Assembly (NCBI RefSeq): GCF_000701505.1
Contig: NZ_JNJB01000005.1
Coordinates: forward strand, 62,001-126,000
Origin: Dyadobacter crusticola DSM 16708
Lineage (GTDB): Bacteria; Bacteroidota; Bacteroidia; Cytophagales; Spirosomataceae
Length of the DNA: 64,000 bases
Direction: 5' to 3'
Shown: in pieces, positions 20,301 through 28,118 of the stretch
Position numbering within the stretch: the first letter of the stretch is position 1
Layout: each line of letters opens with the position of its first letter
Notes under the pieces: generated by a model
Database searches by the model: none
The model's input: only the letters and a program-made list of their open reading frames with translations
What the model was told of the DNA's origin: nothing
Position numbers and translations under genes: made by a program

Positions 20301-20894
20301 AACGGCGACGGAAAGATCGACGCGAACGACCGGACGATTATAGGCAACAATCAGCCGGATTTCATTTATGGAATGACCAACACATTCACCTACCGAGGTT
20401 TTGACCTGAACATCGCGATTCAAGGCACGCAGGGTGGGGAAATTCTGAACCTGAGCCGCCGGTTTATTGAAAACCTGGAAGGGAATGCCAACCAGTTGAG
20501 CACCGTACTGAACAGATGGCGATCCCCGGAAAATCCCGGTGACGGCGTAACACCCCGCGCCAATGCACGTACTACCGGTAACAACAATGCGATTTCGACG
20601 CGCTGGGTAGAAGACGCGTCTTACCTGCGCATTCAGAATGTGAGCCTGGGTTATCAGCTGCCGACCTCCCTGATCAGCAAGGCCAGATTGCAGCAGGTGC
20701 GCATTTACGCTTCGGCGCAGAACCTGTTCACATTTGCCAAATACCTCAATTACAATCCTGAGGTAAGTAATTATGAGGCGGCAACGATTGTTACCACTGG
20801 AGTACCGCTGCCCGGGCCGCTGGCAGCCGGGGTGGATTACGGGTCGTATCCTCTGGCCAGGACTTTTACGCTGGGTATCAACCTGGGATTTTGA
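17340..20894 (+). CDS. SusC/RagA-family TonB-dependent transducer
   Basis: A 1184-residue outer-membrane receptor that imports oligomers with its SusD partner. After the signal peptide comes an STN domain (about residues 45-118), which marks a transducer that signals to a FecR protein. Then follow a carboxypeptidase-regulatory-like domain (about 150-235, L-S-G-V-V-K-D-E-K-G-E-A-L-P-G-V), the TonB-box-like segment E-E-V-V-V-V-G-Y-G-T-Q, the plug (V-A-T-A-L-Q-G-K-I-P-G-V; S-S-T-A-I-Y-G-S-K-G-S-N-G-V-I-L-V) and a long beta barrel ending L-G-I-N-L-G-F. The STN domain agrees with the sigma/FecR pair upstream. No carbohydrate-active enzyme lies nearby, so the nutrient cannot be inferred. Confidence 0.96.
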   Translation: MKKNLLFCSGWLIFSAGMLTHSSARAQLVAHAPTFVQQKPAQPGKETKVTLPQLLKSLSTKYGVAFNYNYRQMSQKVVDASLLDRKTGKLETILTEVLTPLDLIFEQSEKKSYMIYSRPAAAPSSGSPAVPERAQSSVSAIEPSQVVRAERSLSGVVKDEKGEALPGVSVVVKGTQRGTSTNIEGTYELSVPDGPFTLIFSFVGYVPQEKSIENETVIDITLQTDTKALEEVVVVGYGTQKRADVTAAISSVPMSELRDMPVSNVATALQGKIPGVVVQQNSGSPGATPAIKVRGFGSISAGNSPLIVVDGNIVNASIFANLNPNDIESMDVLKDASSTAIYGSKGSNGVILVTTKQGKSGKPSVNLDIFTGFQQVSKKLDLINSQQFAEFGKDASNNAYLDNIPGANISDPNSQRPTDYLRYRYPRGEVFEWLNFDDPAKVAALPYIDYQDEIFRTGKMSSYQLSASGGSDKARYSISGGYLTQDGVIRRSAMDRYTMRANVEVNVLPTLKLGLIINPSYRTQQEVRDAGHWAENAVVNSALSIMPFIPIYAADGSYTSQTAFAAPYNYPGTTNPVANITEYNSQYITTNLLGNTYAELKLFKDFTYRVTGNVNFMGNRRNAYRTSRMPLNQILPPSVSTGTAYSDQGLSWLFNQTLNYSKSLNDIHNFDVLIGMESTKFQYQDSQGTGSSYPNDVVETLNGSASGTTTTAVSFRVENASASYFARANYNYKGKYLVNVSVRRDGSSIFGSENRWGTFPAGSLGWRISEEDFVKSISAISEAKLRVSYGLAGNNAFTNNYPYVATLRSDNYSFNNSLVNGLAPSSLANPQLGWERSQQLDAGIDVGLFGNRVFLIIDYYRRITKDLLLSVNVPTVTGFGTAVKNIGKMENKGWEFALNTRNLTKAFVWNTSLNLSLNRNKVLALGPTGDPIRSASGVGETNITQIGSPIGSFFGFKQIGVFRDQADVDSHPHDATTRPGDVKYEDINGDGKIDANDRTIIGNNQPDFIYGMTNTFTYRGFDLNIAIQGTQGGEILNLSRRFIENLEGNANQLSTVLNRWRSPENPGDGVTPRANARTTGNNNAISTRWVEDASYLRIQNVSLGYQLPTSLISKARLQQVRIYASAQNLFTFAKYLNYNPEVSNYEAATIVTTGVPLPGPLAAGVDYGSYPLARTFTLGINLGF

Positions 20895-20947
20895 TCAGGA
20901 TATAAACCGTCCGAGCGATCGGCATTTCTTTTAAAACATTGAACACG

Positions 20948-22399
20948 ATGAAAATAGCAAGATCATACATTTTCCTGGTCGCCACTGCCCTGCTGACTTC
21001 ATGCAGCGACAGCTTCCTGGACCTCCAACCCATTTCGACGCCGACCAGCGACAATTTTTACAAAACCGCCGACGATTTTAGAAATGCGGTCAATGGCGGT
21101 TACGCCGCATTACAGTCGGGCGGACTGGCTGGCAATAGTTACGTTTTCGGTGAAATCGCTTCCGACAATACTGTTGCGGTAGCTTCCGGCTCTATAACTG
21201 ATCAGGATGAATTTGACAGGTTTTACATCCGAACTACCAATCCATTTATTTCCGCTCGCTGGAACGAAGCTTACAATGCAATCGCGCGTTACAATACCAT
21301 CCTGGAAAGAATAGGCGGGGTAACAATGGATGAAAATTTGAAAAACCGGTATATCGCCGAGACGAAGTTTTTGCGTGCGGTGGTGTATTTTACTTTGGTG
21401 CAGACTTTTGGCGACGTTCCGCTGATTTTGAAACCTGTTGCCAATCCCGATGAAGGTTACGCTTTTGGCCGGACATCCAAAACAGAGGTATATGCGCAAA
21501 TTGAAAAAGATTTCGCCGAAGCGGAAAGTGTACTGCCTGTCACCTACCCTGCCGCTGATATTGGCCGGGCGACAAAGGGTGCTGCGAGAGCGTATCTGGG
21601 CAAAGTGTATTTGACACAAAAAAAATACGCGCCCGCCGCAGCCAAACTGAAAGAAGTAATAGACCAGGGCACTTATGCACTGCTGCCATCTTACGCGGAT
21701 GTTTTCAGGGTTGCAAACAAAAACAATAAGGAATCTGTATTTGATGTGCAGTACAAATCGGGCGGCGCCAATGAAGGAAATAGTTGGCCAAACTCCTTTG
21801 CCCCGCAGAATTCCGGCAACTCGGTGATCGCATTTGGTGGTGACGGAAACAATGCACCGACATTGGATATCGTGAATGCATACGAGACGGGTGATCTGCG
21901 AAAAGACGTTTCTGTGGCTACCTCTTATACCAACGCAGCCGGCCAGGTGATCCCCGACCGATTTATCAAAAAGTACTACGACGTGCCTGTTGCCAAAAAC
22001 GATAACGGTAACAACATACCGCTGATCCGCTACGCAGATGTACTGTTAATGTACGCCGAAGCCCTGAATGAAACTGCTTATCAGGCAAATGGAGAGGCAT
22101 TTACATACCTGAACATGGTGCGCACCCGTGCCGGTCTTCCTAGCAAAACATCGGCCAACACTGCTAACCAGCAGGCGTTTCGTTTGGCGATTGAACAGGA
22201 AAGACGTGTGGAGCTGGCATTTGAGGGCCACCGCTGGTTTGACCTCGTCCGCACCGGCCGCGCAATACCTGTACTGAACGGTAAAAAGGAGCAGATCAGG
22301 CTGGTCAATGAGCTGACGGAGAACAACCTCGTTTTCCCGATTCCTCAAAGTCAAATTGATATCAACCGCGACAAAATCACGCAGAACCCGGGTTATTGA
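20948..22399 (+). CDS. SusD/RagB-family nutrient-binding lipoprotein
   Basis: Surface lipoprotein that caps the SusC barrel and binds the nutrient. I use the ATG at 20948, which begins the lipoprotein signal M-K-I-A-R-S-Y-I-F-L with lipobox L-L-T-S-C (Cys about residue 19); three codons earlier is an alternative ATG. TPR-like helical N-terminal part (R-F-L-R-A-V-V-Y-F-T-L-V-Q-T-F-G-D-V-P-L) and the SusD C-terminal block (I-R-Y-A-D-V-L-L-M-Y-A-E-A-L-N-E, E-Q-E-R-R-V-E-L-A-F-E-G-H-R-W-F-D-L-V-R) are intact. It follows the SusC gene by about 50 bases and ends at a strong terminator. Confidence 0.96.
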   Translation: MKIARSYIFLVATALLTSCSDSFLDLQPISTPTSDNFYKTADDFRNAVNGGYAALQSGGLAGNSYVFGEIASDNTVAVASGSITDQDEFDRFYIRTTNPFISARWNEAYNAIARYNTILERIGGVTMDENLKNRYIAETKFLRAVVYFTLVQTFGDVPLILKPVANPDEGYAFGRTSKTEVYAQIEKDFAEAESVLPVTYPAADIGRATKGAARAYLGKVYLTQKKYAPAAAKLKEVIDQGTYALLPSYADVFRVANKNNKESVFDVQYKSGGANEGNSWPNSFAPQNSGNSVIAFGGDGNNAPTLDIVNAYETGDLRKDVSVATSYTNAAGQVIPDRFIKKYYDVPVAKNDNGNNIPLIRYADVLLMYAEALNETAYQANGEAFTYLNMVRTRAGLPSKTSANTANQQAFRLAIEQERRVELAFEGHRWFDLVRTGRAIPVLNGKKEQIRLVNELTENNLVFPIPQSQIDINRDKITQNPGY

Positions 22400-22417
22400 T
22401 CTTTGTATTTTTTTTGG

Positions 22418-22450
22418 AAAGCCGGCGAATGAACATTTGCCGGCTTTTTT
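22418..22450 (+). terminator. rho-independent terminator of the SusC/SusD operon
   Basis: Left arm AAAGCCGGC (22418-22426), right arm GCCGGCTTT followed by a run of T (22439-22450). The stem can be extended inward through G-U pairing. It lies 19 bases after the SusD stop. Confidence 0.85.
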
Positions 22451-22462
22451 CGGCTTCAAAAA

Positions 22463-22939
22463 TTACGGTGCTTTCGATATAAGTAGCGCTGACGTTATCG
22501 GCGACTTCTGTAAGTCTTGCCCGTTATGCTGGAAGTTTGTATACTCATAGAGCAAAAAACATTTGTTGTCTTTTTGCTTGTACCAGACATCCAATGTGTC
22601 AGAGTCAGACATATTCAATTGCAAAATCAGCGATGATTTTCCGTTTTTATTTTTGGCACAATCCCCGGAAAAAACATACCCTTCGGCAGCGGGCAGATAC
22701 TCTTTATTTAAATAGATCCATTCGTTCTCCCCGGGATCAAAAAGCTTAATGGAATCCACCGAGTAGTAAGATTGCGTTGTACCCACCAGATTTTTGCCTT
22801 GGGTACTAACAATCGAAAACCTGATTGGTGCTGTGACCGGAGCATCGACAGTGTCCGAACAATTTTCACAGGCAAAAAAAGCGGATCCAGATGCTGTGAG
22901 AAAGAGCAATAAAGTAAATAGATTAGGACGAGATCTCAT
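22463..22939 (-). CDS. hypothetical lipoprotein
   Basis: A 158-residue protein of unknown function. The N-terminus is a lipoprotein signal peptide with the lipobox A-F-F-A-C (Cys about residue 24), so the mature protein is anchored in the envelope. Two further Cys follow closely (E-N-C-S-D) and others come later (D-C-A-K, N-K-C-F-L-L), which could form disulfides. The rest is beta-rich without a motif I know. It is convergent with the SusC/SusD operon. Confidence 0.75.
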   Translation of the reverse strand: MRSRPNLFTLLLFLTASGSAFFACENCSDTVDAPVTAPIRFSIVSTQGKNLVGTTQSYYSVDSIKLFDPGENEWIYLNKEYLPAAEGYVFSGDCAKNKNGKSSLILQLNMSDSDTLDVWYKQKDNKCFLLYEYTNFQHNGQDLQKSPITSALLISKAP

Positions 22940-23299
22940 TTAATAGTCATTTAGAGCCAGACAAAACTAAACTAACTTCTGTTATAGCGTCTGTACTATT
23001 TACGTGGAAAGAGTTATTTAGCATCCAAATACGACGTGATATGAAAAGCCGCTTTATCGTAAGGAAATATGAAGATATCGATTAAAGTCTCATACAGCCA
23101 ACTGCTGTTTCCGGCAATAAAGAATCTGAGGATTATTTCAGGGCTATCAATACAATGAATGGTTACATTAAACTGTAGGAGTCTCAATATATCAGGCTGA
23201 TTGAGTAAATGCATTTGCTCTAAAAGATTAATTACCGCTAGCGGATTGCATTATACTAAAGCGCATTATGCAATCCGCTAGTCAAAATCCTATTAAATT
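22940..23299. other. A+T-rich intergenic stretch, no confident gene
   Basis: It contains a 66-codon minus-strand frame (23014-23214) rich in Ile/Leu/Phe that could be a small or decayed gene, but nothing supports translation. A long inverted repeat at 23238-23281 sits just before the next gene. Confidence 0.4.
23238..23281. repeat. 13-bp perfect inverted repeat CTAGCGGATTGCA / TGCAATCCGCTAG
   Basis: Arms at 23238-23250 and 23269-23281 are perfect complements around an 18-base loop. No U-tract follows on either strand, so it is not a normal terminator. It ends 19 bases before the ATG at 23300, where it could act as an operator, an mRNA hairpin covering the start region, or the footprint of a small mobile element. 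Confidence 0.6.
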
Positions 23300-23962
23300 A
23301 TGAATCATTTTAATTTTGAGTATAGCCGCATTTGGGTTGCGGCTGGCCTTTGTTTGCTTGGCTTTGGTATAGCTATTTCAATTGCTCTATTGCTTCCAGA
23401 CTTTGGAGAGTTTTTAGGGATACCTATCACTCCAATCGCATCTTTCATAATTGGGTTTATTTTCTTTCTATCGAACCGAAAAAGATGGAAAGGGATTGGT
23501 GAAGCTACTATCCTTGAAAATTCACTGGAAATAACATTGAATGGCAAAGCCAGGATCATTCCATTTGAAAGCATCACGTCGTTCCAAGTGGAATACGGTA
23601 ATGGTACAGCGCTGGAAATATGGTTACTTAGCGAGCCCAAACTCAGCATTTTTGCTAATGAAAACTTCTGTAACGCAGCACCGTTTAACACCTTTTGCGA
23701 TGAATTGGAAAAAACCTTAATTCTTTACGGACGAGCCAACGATTTGGCTCCAATGAGAAAACCGTCGCTTTACGAAAGTAAATGGGCTCTTCCGATCCTT
23801 GTGTTAGTCACCGTCGTTTATTTCGGTGTTTTGATCCGTGCTGGTATGCTACACAAAGAGCTGAAAAGGAGTGCTATTTACGGCCTGTTCTTTATCTCTA
23901 TGCTCTGGACTGCATGGTTCGCCGCTTGGGTAAAAAAGAGCAGGTTGAAGGAATTGAAATAG
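23300..23962 (+). CDS. hypothetical membrane protein with four predicted membrane segments
   Basis: A 220-residue protein. Hydrophobic segments near residues 13-34 and 42-60 are followed by a soluble part of about 100 residues (I-I-P-F-E-S-I-T-S-F-Q-V-E-Y), then two more segments near 160-178 and 187-206, and a Lys-rich tail. This layout (two segments, a PH-like soluble domain, two segments) is seen in small bacterial membrane proteins of unknown role; the PH-like reading is a guess. A 13-bp inverted repeat lies directly upstream. Confidence 0.7.
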   Translation: MNHFNFEYSRIWVAAGLCLLGFGIAISIALLLPDFGEFLGIPITPIASFIIGFIFFLSNRKRWKGIGEATILENSLEITLNGKARIIPFESITSFQVEYGNGTALEIWLLSEPKLSIFANENFCNAAPFNTFCDELEKTLILYGRANDLAPMRKPSLYESKWALPILVLVTVVYFGVLIRAGMLHKELKRSAIYGLFFISMLWTAWFAAWVKKSRLKELK

Positions 23963-24305
23963 CAGATGCTTCACCACAGCATTGTTTCCCACCTTACGAA
24001 CAGAGCGTAGATAGAACTTATAGTCTGCAATGAATGCGAAATCAATGCGGCTAATATCGAAGTCCGTAACATTGTAATTTGCCTTTAAGAAGTTTCCGTG
24101 TGGCGTCAGTTTAGGCTCACAATCCCGACCGGTCGCACGTGTAGTCTTACAAGCCTAGTCAGCGCAAGATGTCCATCGCGTGGACACGTTGTCTTTCAAT
24201 TAGTTATGCGATTTCTGGTGAGTAAACTTTGCGGGCAACTGACTCACCGAATTACTCACCAAAACTTTGAGAATATTTGAACGTCTTGGTATAGTTGCGG
24301 CAAAC
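23963..24305. other. intergenic stretch without a supported gene
   Basis: About 340 bases between the membrane-protein gene and the tRNA-Lys terminator. Short open frames here have no family features. I see no RNA gene in it. Confidence 0.5.
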
Positions 24306-24340
24306 AAAAAAGCCTGCAATCATTTGATTTGCAGGCTTTT
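24306..24340 (-). terminator. terminator of tRNA-Lys
   Basis: Read on the minus strand, AAAAGCCTGCAA pairs with TTGCAGGCTTTTT around a short loop and ends in a T run. It lies 25 bases past the tRNA 3' end, the expected place. Confidence 0.85.
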
Positions 24341-24364
24341 AATGCTTTTTGTTATTTCTTCAAG

Positions 24365-24437
24365 TGATCCCGCTGGGATTCGAACCCAGGACCCATACAT
24401 TAAAAGTGTATTGCTCTACCAGCTGAGCTACGGAATC
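24365..24437 (-). tRNA. tRNA-Lys(TTT)
   Basis: A 73-nt cloverleaf on the minus strand: acceptor arms GATTCCG / CGGGATC with discriminator A, D-arm GCTC...GAGC, anticodon stem ATACA / TGTAT with loop CTTTTAA (anticodon TTT), and T-arm CTGGG-TTCGAAT-CCCAG. CCA is not encoded. It has its own promoter and terminator. Confidence 0.97.
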
Positions 24438-24784
24438 GATTTTACTCGATTTACAACCCGCGAAAATGTTGTACAATGCCAAGCCTTTTCGCTAATTGTG
24501 GTGCAAAAGTATATGGGAAATTGTACGAAACAAATTTCGCAGACCTGTTTTTATGATATTTTTTTCGGGACACGCATATACGTCTCGAATTCAGGTATTT
24601 GGCAGGACGATATTTTTGAAAAATTTTCTAAACAAAATTTCAAGAATGTAAGTGCGTCCGTCTGAAATCTGACAAACCCTGCCATTTACCACAAAACACT
24701 TTCGCCAAAATTGGTCTAAACAACGCGCCTTGCCTATATTAGCTGGCATAGAATTAATCTACCCTGATCAAAAAACCTTTCTGA
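24438..24784. other. intergenic stretch with the tRNA-Lys leader and promoter
   Basis: About 350 bases between tRNA-Lys and the WG-repeat gene. The tRNA leader and promoter fill the left part; the right part should hold the promoter of the WG-repeat gene, but only a weak -7-like TATATTAG (24735-24742) is visible. Confidence 0.45.
24504..24534 (-). promoter_or_regulatory. consensus promoter of tRNA-Lys (TTTG-N19-TACTTTTG)
   Basis: On the minus strand, TTTG (24534-24531), 19 bases, then TACTTTTG (24511-24504): a perfect Bacteroidota promoter about 65 bases before the tRNA. Confidence 0.8.
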
Positions 24785-26125
24785 ATGTTTTCTGTAGCTG
24801 CCAGGTACTTTGCACATCTCATTTCCATTCTTGCTTTCAGCATTTGTCTGCCCATTCTAGTGGCGGGGCAATCCAAAGCCTGGCTCGAGGAATATACGGG
24901 GCATACTGCCTACGGCGACGTGTACGTGGTAAAGAAAGTAGCTGTGCCTTGTACTTCCTACGAAACTTACCTGGTTGATAAAAACGGCAAAAAGCTGACA
25001 CCCGCGTTCCGGGATATCGGCGATTTTTCAGAAGACCTGGCTGAATTTGTGCCGATGGAACTCGGTCCGGATGGAAAAGGGCTGCACGGTTTTATTGATC
25101 GTTCCGGCAAGGTAGTAGTGCCGCCAATTTACGCCGGAACTGACAAGTTTATCGACGGAAAAACCTGGGTTATTTATAAGGTAGGCAAACAATTCGGCCT
25201 TTCTTACATTGATAAACAAGGAAATACCATTTACAAAATTCCCATCGAAAACTACAAAAACGACTTCCTGATCGCGCAGGCTGAGCAGGAGCACGTTTGT
25301 AATCAAGACACCAAAGAAGATATTATCTGGTGGAGAAAGGGTGATATGTTCATTCTCAACTGGAATTTCAGCAAGTTCAACGAGCAGGAAATCAAGCGCT
25401 CCGAGCACATTTACCATTTCAATTTTAGGGGCAAATACGGGATCATTGACAAAAATATGATTCTCAAAGTACCAGTCGCGCTCGATGATATTGACCCAAC
25501 CTATAAATATTCAGGACAGGGAATGGAGCGCGTTCAGTATGGCGATAAATTCGGGTACATCAGTCCATTCACCGGTGACCTGATCGTGCCATTTGAATAC
25601 ACTGACACCCGCAAGCCGACTGCCGGGCTTTTCTGGGTCAAAAAGAACAACAAATGGGGCTGCATTGACAAAACGGGAAAAGTGAGAATCAATTTCCTGT
25701 ACGACGAAGCGACAGGTTTTACATCAGAAGATCGTTCCGCCGTCGCGATCAATGGAAAATTCGGGCATATCGATAAGAAAGGACGCATCCGCACGCCGCT
25801 TAAATACGATTTCGCTTCTTACTACAACCACGGCTTGTCGATGGTGCGTCTCGATGATAAGTACGGCTACATTGATACGACAGGCAAGTACATCACGGAA
25901 GTAATTTACGACGAGGCACTTCCATTTGATAAAACGACGACAACCGCAGAACGATCTTGGCTCAGGTATGAACTATCAATGGACGGTAAAGAGACTTTCG
26001 TGGGATTTTCTTACAAGCTGAATGCAGTTTTTATTCTTCTCGCATTGCTGCTGTTCGTTCGAATTAACAGTTATTTATTCAAAAAATATCAGGGTAGAAA
26101 ATGGTTCAGACGGAGCAAAGCTTGA
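24785..26125 (+). CDS. WG-repeat envelope protein
   Basis: A 446-residue exported protein built from about seven WG-type repeats of some 40-50 residues, recognisable by G-L-H-G-F-I-D-R-S-G-K-V-V-V-P-P, N-K-W-G-C-I-D-K-T-G-K, G-K-F-G-H-I-D-K-K-G-R and D-K-Y-G-Y-I-D-T-T-G-K. An N-terminal signal peptide (to about residue 28) puts the repeats outside the cytoplasm. A C-terminal hydrophobic segment near residues 418-434 with a basic tail (R-K-W-F-R-R-S-K-A) anchors it. WG repeats are thought to mediate binding; the partner is unknown. Confidence 0.88.
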   Translation: MFSVAARYFAHLISILAFSICLPILVAGQSKAWLEEYTGHTAYGDVYVVKKVAVPCTSYETYLVDKNGKKLTPAFRDIGDFSEDLAEFVPMELGPDGKGLHGFIDRSGKVVVPPIYAGTDKFIDGKTWVIYKVGKQFGLSYIDKQGNTIYKIPIENYKNDFLIAQAEQEHVCNQDTKEDIIWWRKGDMFILNWNFSKFNEQEIKRSEHIYHFNFRGKYGIIDKNMILKVPVALDDIDPTYKYSGQGMERVQYGDKFGYISPFTGDLIVPFEYTDTRKPTAGLFWVKKNNKWGCIDKTGKVRINFLYDEATGFTSEDRSAVAINGKFGHIDKKGRIRTPLKYDFASYYNHGLSMVRLDDKYGYIDTTGKYITEVIYDEALPFDKTTTTAERSWLRYELSMDGKETFVGFSYKLNAVFILLALLLFVRINSYLFKKYQGRKWFRRSKA

Positions 26126-26171
26126 CCATTAAGCCACTTTATTTGCCCTTCCCGACACAGCAGCGCGAAGA

Positions 26172-26532
26172 TTAAAGATCCACTTTCTTCTTCAAAGCTC
26201 GCTTCTCCGCCTCTGTGCGCGCAAGCTTGAATGCTTCGCCAAGATACCCGGTGGATTTCACCGCATCTACTGACCGCGCAAGCGATTCCTTGATCTCAAC
26301 AAAAGGCCCATTGGTAACTATGCCGCCTGGCTTCAATACTTTTCCTTCGGTAGATAAGCCTTTTCCACCGAAAAACCGGTTTGCGGGCTGCGATATCCCC
26401 TACCCAGTTATGGTACATTTCCATAAAACCCTGCATTTGCTCCGGTGAAGGCTGCGCTTCTTTTGTCAGCAGGTCAAGGCGCATCAGAATCAGGTACTCG
26501 TCCATTTCCCGGCGATCACTTTGCTTTTCCAT
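26172..26532 (-). pseudogene. YCII-like protein gene disrupted by a +1 frameshift
   Basis: The first frame reads M-D-E-Y-L-I-L-M-R-L, then S-P-E-Q-M-Q and Y-H-N-W-V-G-D-I-A-A-R, the N-terminal half of a YCII-family protein. It then turns into a basic run and stops. Dropping one base in the TTT at 26380-26382 (plus strand) restores N-R-F-F-G-G-K-G-L, K-V-L-K-P-G-G, V-T-N-G-P-F-V-E-I-K-E, the classic YCII C-half, and continues to a stop at 26172. The last 35 or so residues (L-A-R-T-E-A-E-K-R-A-L-K-K-K) do not look like a normal YCII end, so the tail may be rearranged as well. A sequencing error is the alternative. Confidence 0.7.
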
Positions 26533-26751
26533 AAAAATCAATTTTTTAAGTTAAATACCGGTTTTTACATTATTACAAATGAGTTCTGAAAGACAGGACA
26601 TTGACGCGCGGAAAAATCTAAAACAGCCCACATGGCTCAGCTCCTCCTGCATTACTGTTTAAAATAATTGCCCGCGAAAACAGATGATTGCAGTAAATTG
26701 CGCATTCCCTCGAAAGAACGGACTTTTTCATACCTAAATCCATTACCTACC

Positions 26752-28050
26752 ATGCAAGTACATCGACTGTTTCTCCTTTTAGCGTTTTTTATTTGGTCAA
26801 AACCAGCTTCTGCACAAGACAAAAAATACAGTATTATCATCAAAGGCGGTCATGTGATTGATCCCAAAAACAATGTGGATGCCGTGATGGACGTCGCGAT
26901 TGAAGGTACACCGGGAGGTACCGACGGCAAGATCGCCCTCGTGGCCAAAAACATAGATCCCAAGCTCGCGGTGCAGGTAGTTGACGCAAAAGGAATGTAT
27001 GTCACACCCGGCCTGATCGATATACACGTGCATTACTTCTGGGGTACCGACCTGAAAGGTACTTACCGCAATGGGCCAAATGGTTTGCAGGCTGACGGAT
27101 TTACGTTCAGGACGGGCGTTACTACGGTGGTAGACGCAGGAAGCTCCGGCTGGAAAACGTTCGAAACTTTCAAGGCACAAACGATTGACCTCTCCAAAAC
27201 ACGCGTTCTTACGATGCTGAACATTGTTGGCGAGGGAATGGCGGGAGGAAAATATGAGAATAGCCTCGACGAAATGGATCCTGCAAAAACAGCCGAAATG
27301 GTTAAGAAGTATCCAAATGATATCGTAGGGATCAAGCTGGCGCATTTCAGCGGGCACGACTGGACACCAACCGACCGCGCCGTGGAAGCAGGCAAGCTGG
27401 CCAACGTTCCGCTTATGGTGGATTTCGGAGGCGCAGACCCGGTACTTCCGTTGGAAGAGCTTTACCTGAAAAGATTACGCGCTGGTGACATTTACACGCA
27501 TTGCTTCGGTGGGAATAGTGATAACAGCGGAAAAGGACGAGAATCGATCGTCGACGTTTCCACGAATAAAGTAAAGCCTTATGTGATCGAAGCGCAGAAA
27601 AAAGGCGTCGTATTTGATGTGGGTTTTGGCGGCGCGAGCTTCCTTCTTGCACAGGGACAACCTGCTATTAAACAAGGATTTTACCCCAACTCAATCAGTA
27701 CCGACCAGCACATTTCCAGCATGAACGGACCGATGAAAGACATGAACAATATCATGTCGCTTTTTATGGCATTGGGAATGGACTTCAAAAACGTAATTGC
27801 AGCAAGTACCTGGAACCCGGCGAAAGAGATCAGGCACGAGGAGTTGGGTCACCTGTCTGTCGGCGCCATTGCCGATGTGGCGGTACTTAACCTGCGTAAC
27901 GGGAAGTTCGGGTTCTATGCACGCGACGGGAAGATTGAAGGCAAGAAACGCATTGAGACAGAACTGACGATTAAAGGCGGAAGTATCGTTTATACTTTGA
28001 ATGCGCAGGTAGATCCGATCAATCTCCCGCGTCCGGCTGTCAGAAATTAA
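26752..28050 (+). CDS. exported amidohydrolase-family metallohydrolase
   Basis: Zinc hydrolase of the dihydroorotase/deacetylase-like branch of the amidohydrolase superfamily, about 432 residues. The ATG at 26752 gives a signal peptide ending K-P-A-S-A-Q-D, so the enzyme works in the periplasm. Motifs: an N-terminal beta-sandwich I-I-K-G-G-H-V-I-D-P-K-N, metal-binding H-V-H in G-L-I-D-I-H-V-H-Y-F (His about 92 and 94), G-I-K-L-A-H-F, T-H-C-F-G-G and the S-T-D-Q-H loop. The substrate is probably a cyclic amide or an N-acyl amino compound; this is inference. It stands alone and ends at a bidirectional terminator. Confidence 0.9.
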   Translation: MQVHRLFLLLAFFIWSKPASAQDKKYSIIIKGGHVIDPKNNVDAVMDVAIEGTPGGTDGKIALVAKNIDPKLAVQVVDAKGMYVTPGLIDIHVHYFWGTDLKGTYRNGPNGLQADGFTFRTGVTTVVDAGSSGWKTFETFKAQTIDLSKTRVLTMLNIVGEGMAGGKYENSLDEMDPAKTAEMVKKYPNDIVGIKLAHFSGHDWTPTDRAVEAGKLANVPLMVDFGGADPVLPLEELYLKRLRAGDIYTHCFGGNSDNSGKGRESIVDVSTNKVKPYVIEAQKKGVVFDVGFGGASFLLAQGQPAIKQGFYPNSISTDQHISSMNGPMKDMNNIMSLFMALGMDFKNVIAASTWNPAKEIRHEELGHLSVGAIADVAVLNLRNGKFGFYARDGKIEGKKRIETELTIKGGSIVYTLNAQVDPINLPRPAVRN

Positions 28051-28066
28051 ATTTGACGGTAATCGG

Positions 28067-28108
28067 AAAAGCAAAAAGCAACTCAGGAGAGAGTTGCTTT
28101 TTGCTTTT
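28067..28108. terminator. bidirectional terminator between convergent genes
   Basis: An 18-bp perfect stem, AAAAGCAAAAAGCAACTC and its complement around AGGAGA, gives a T run on both strands. It serves the amidohydrolase (+) and the oxidoreductase (-) genes. Confidence 0.9.
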
Positions 28109-28118
28109 ATTGAAAATA

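Noticed and set aside
24267..24665. 132-codon plus-strand frame across tRNA-Lys
   Set aside because: It contains the D-P-A-G-I-R-T-Q-D pattern that arises when a tRNA is translated antisense. It is a shadow of the tRNA.
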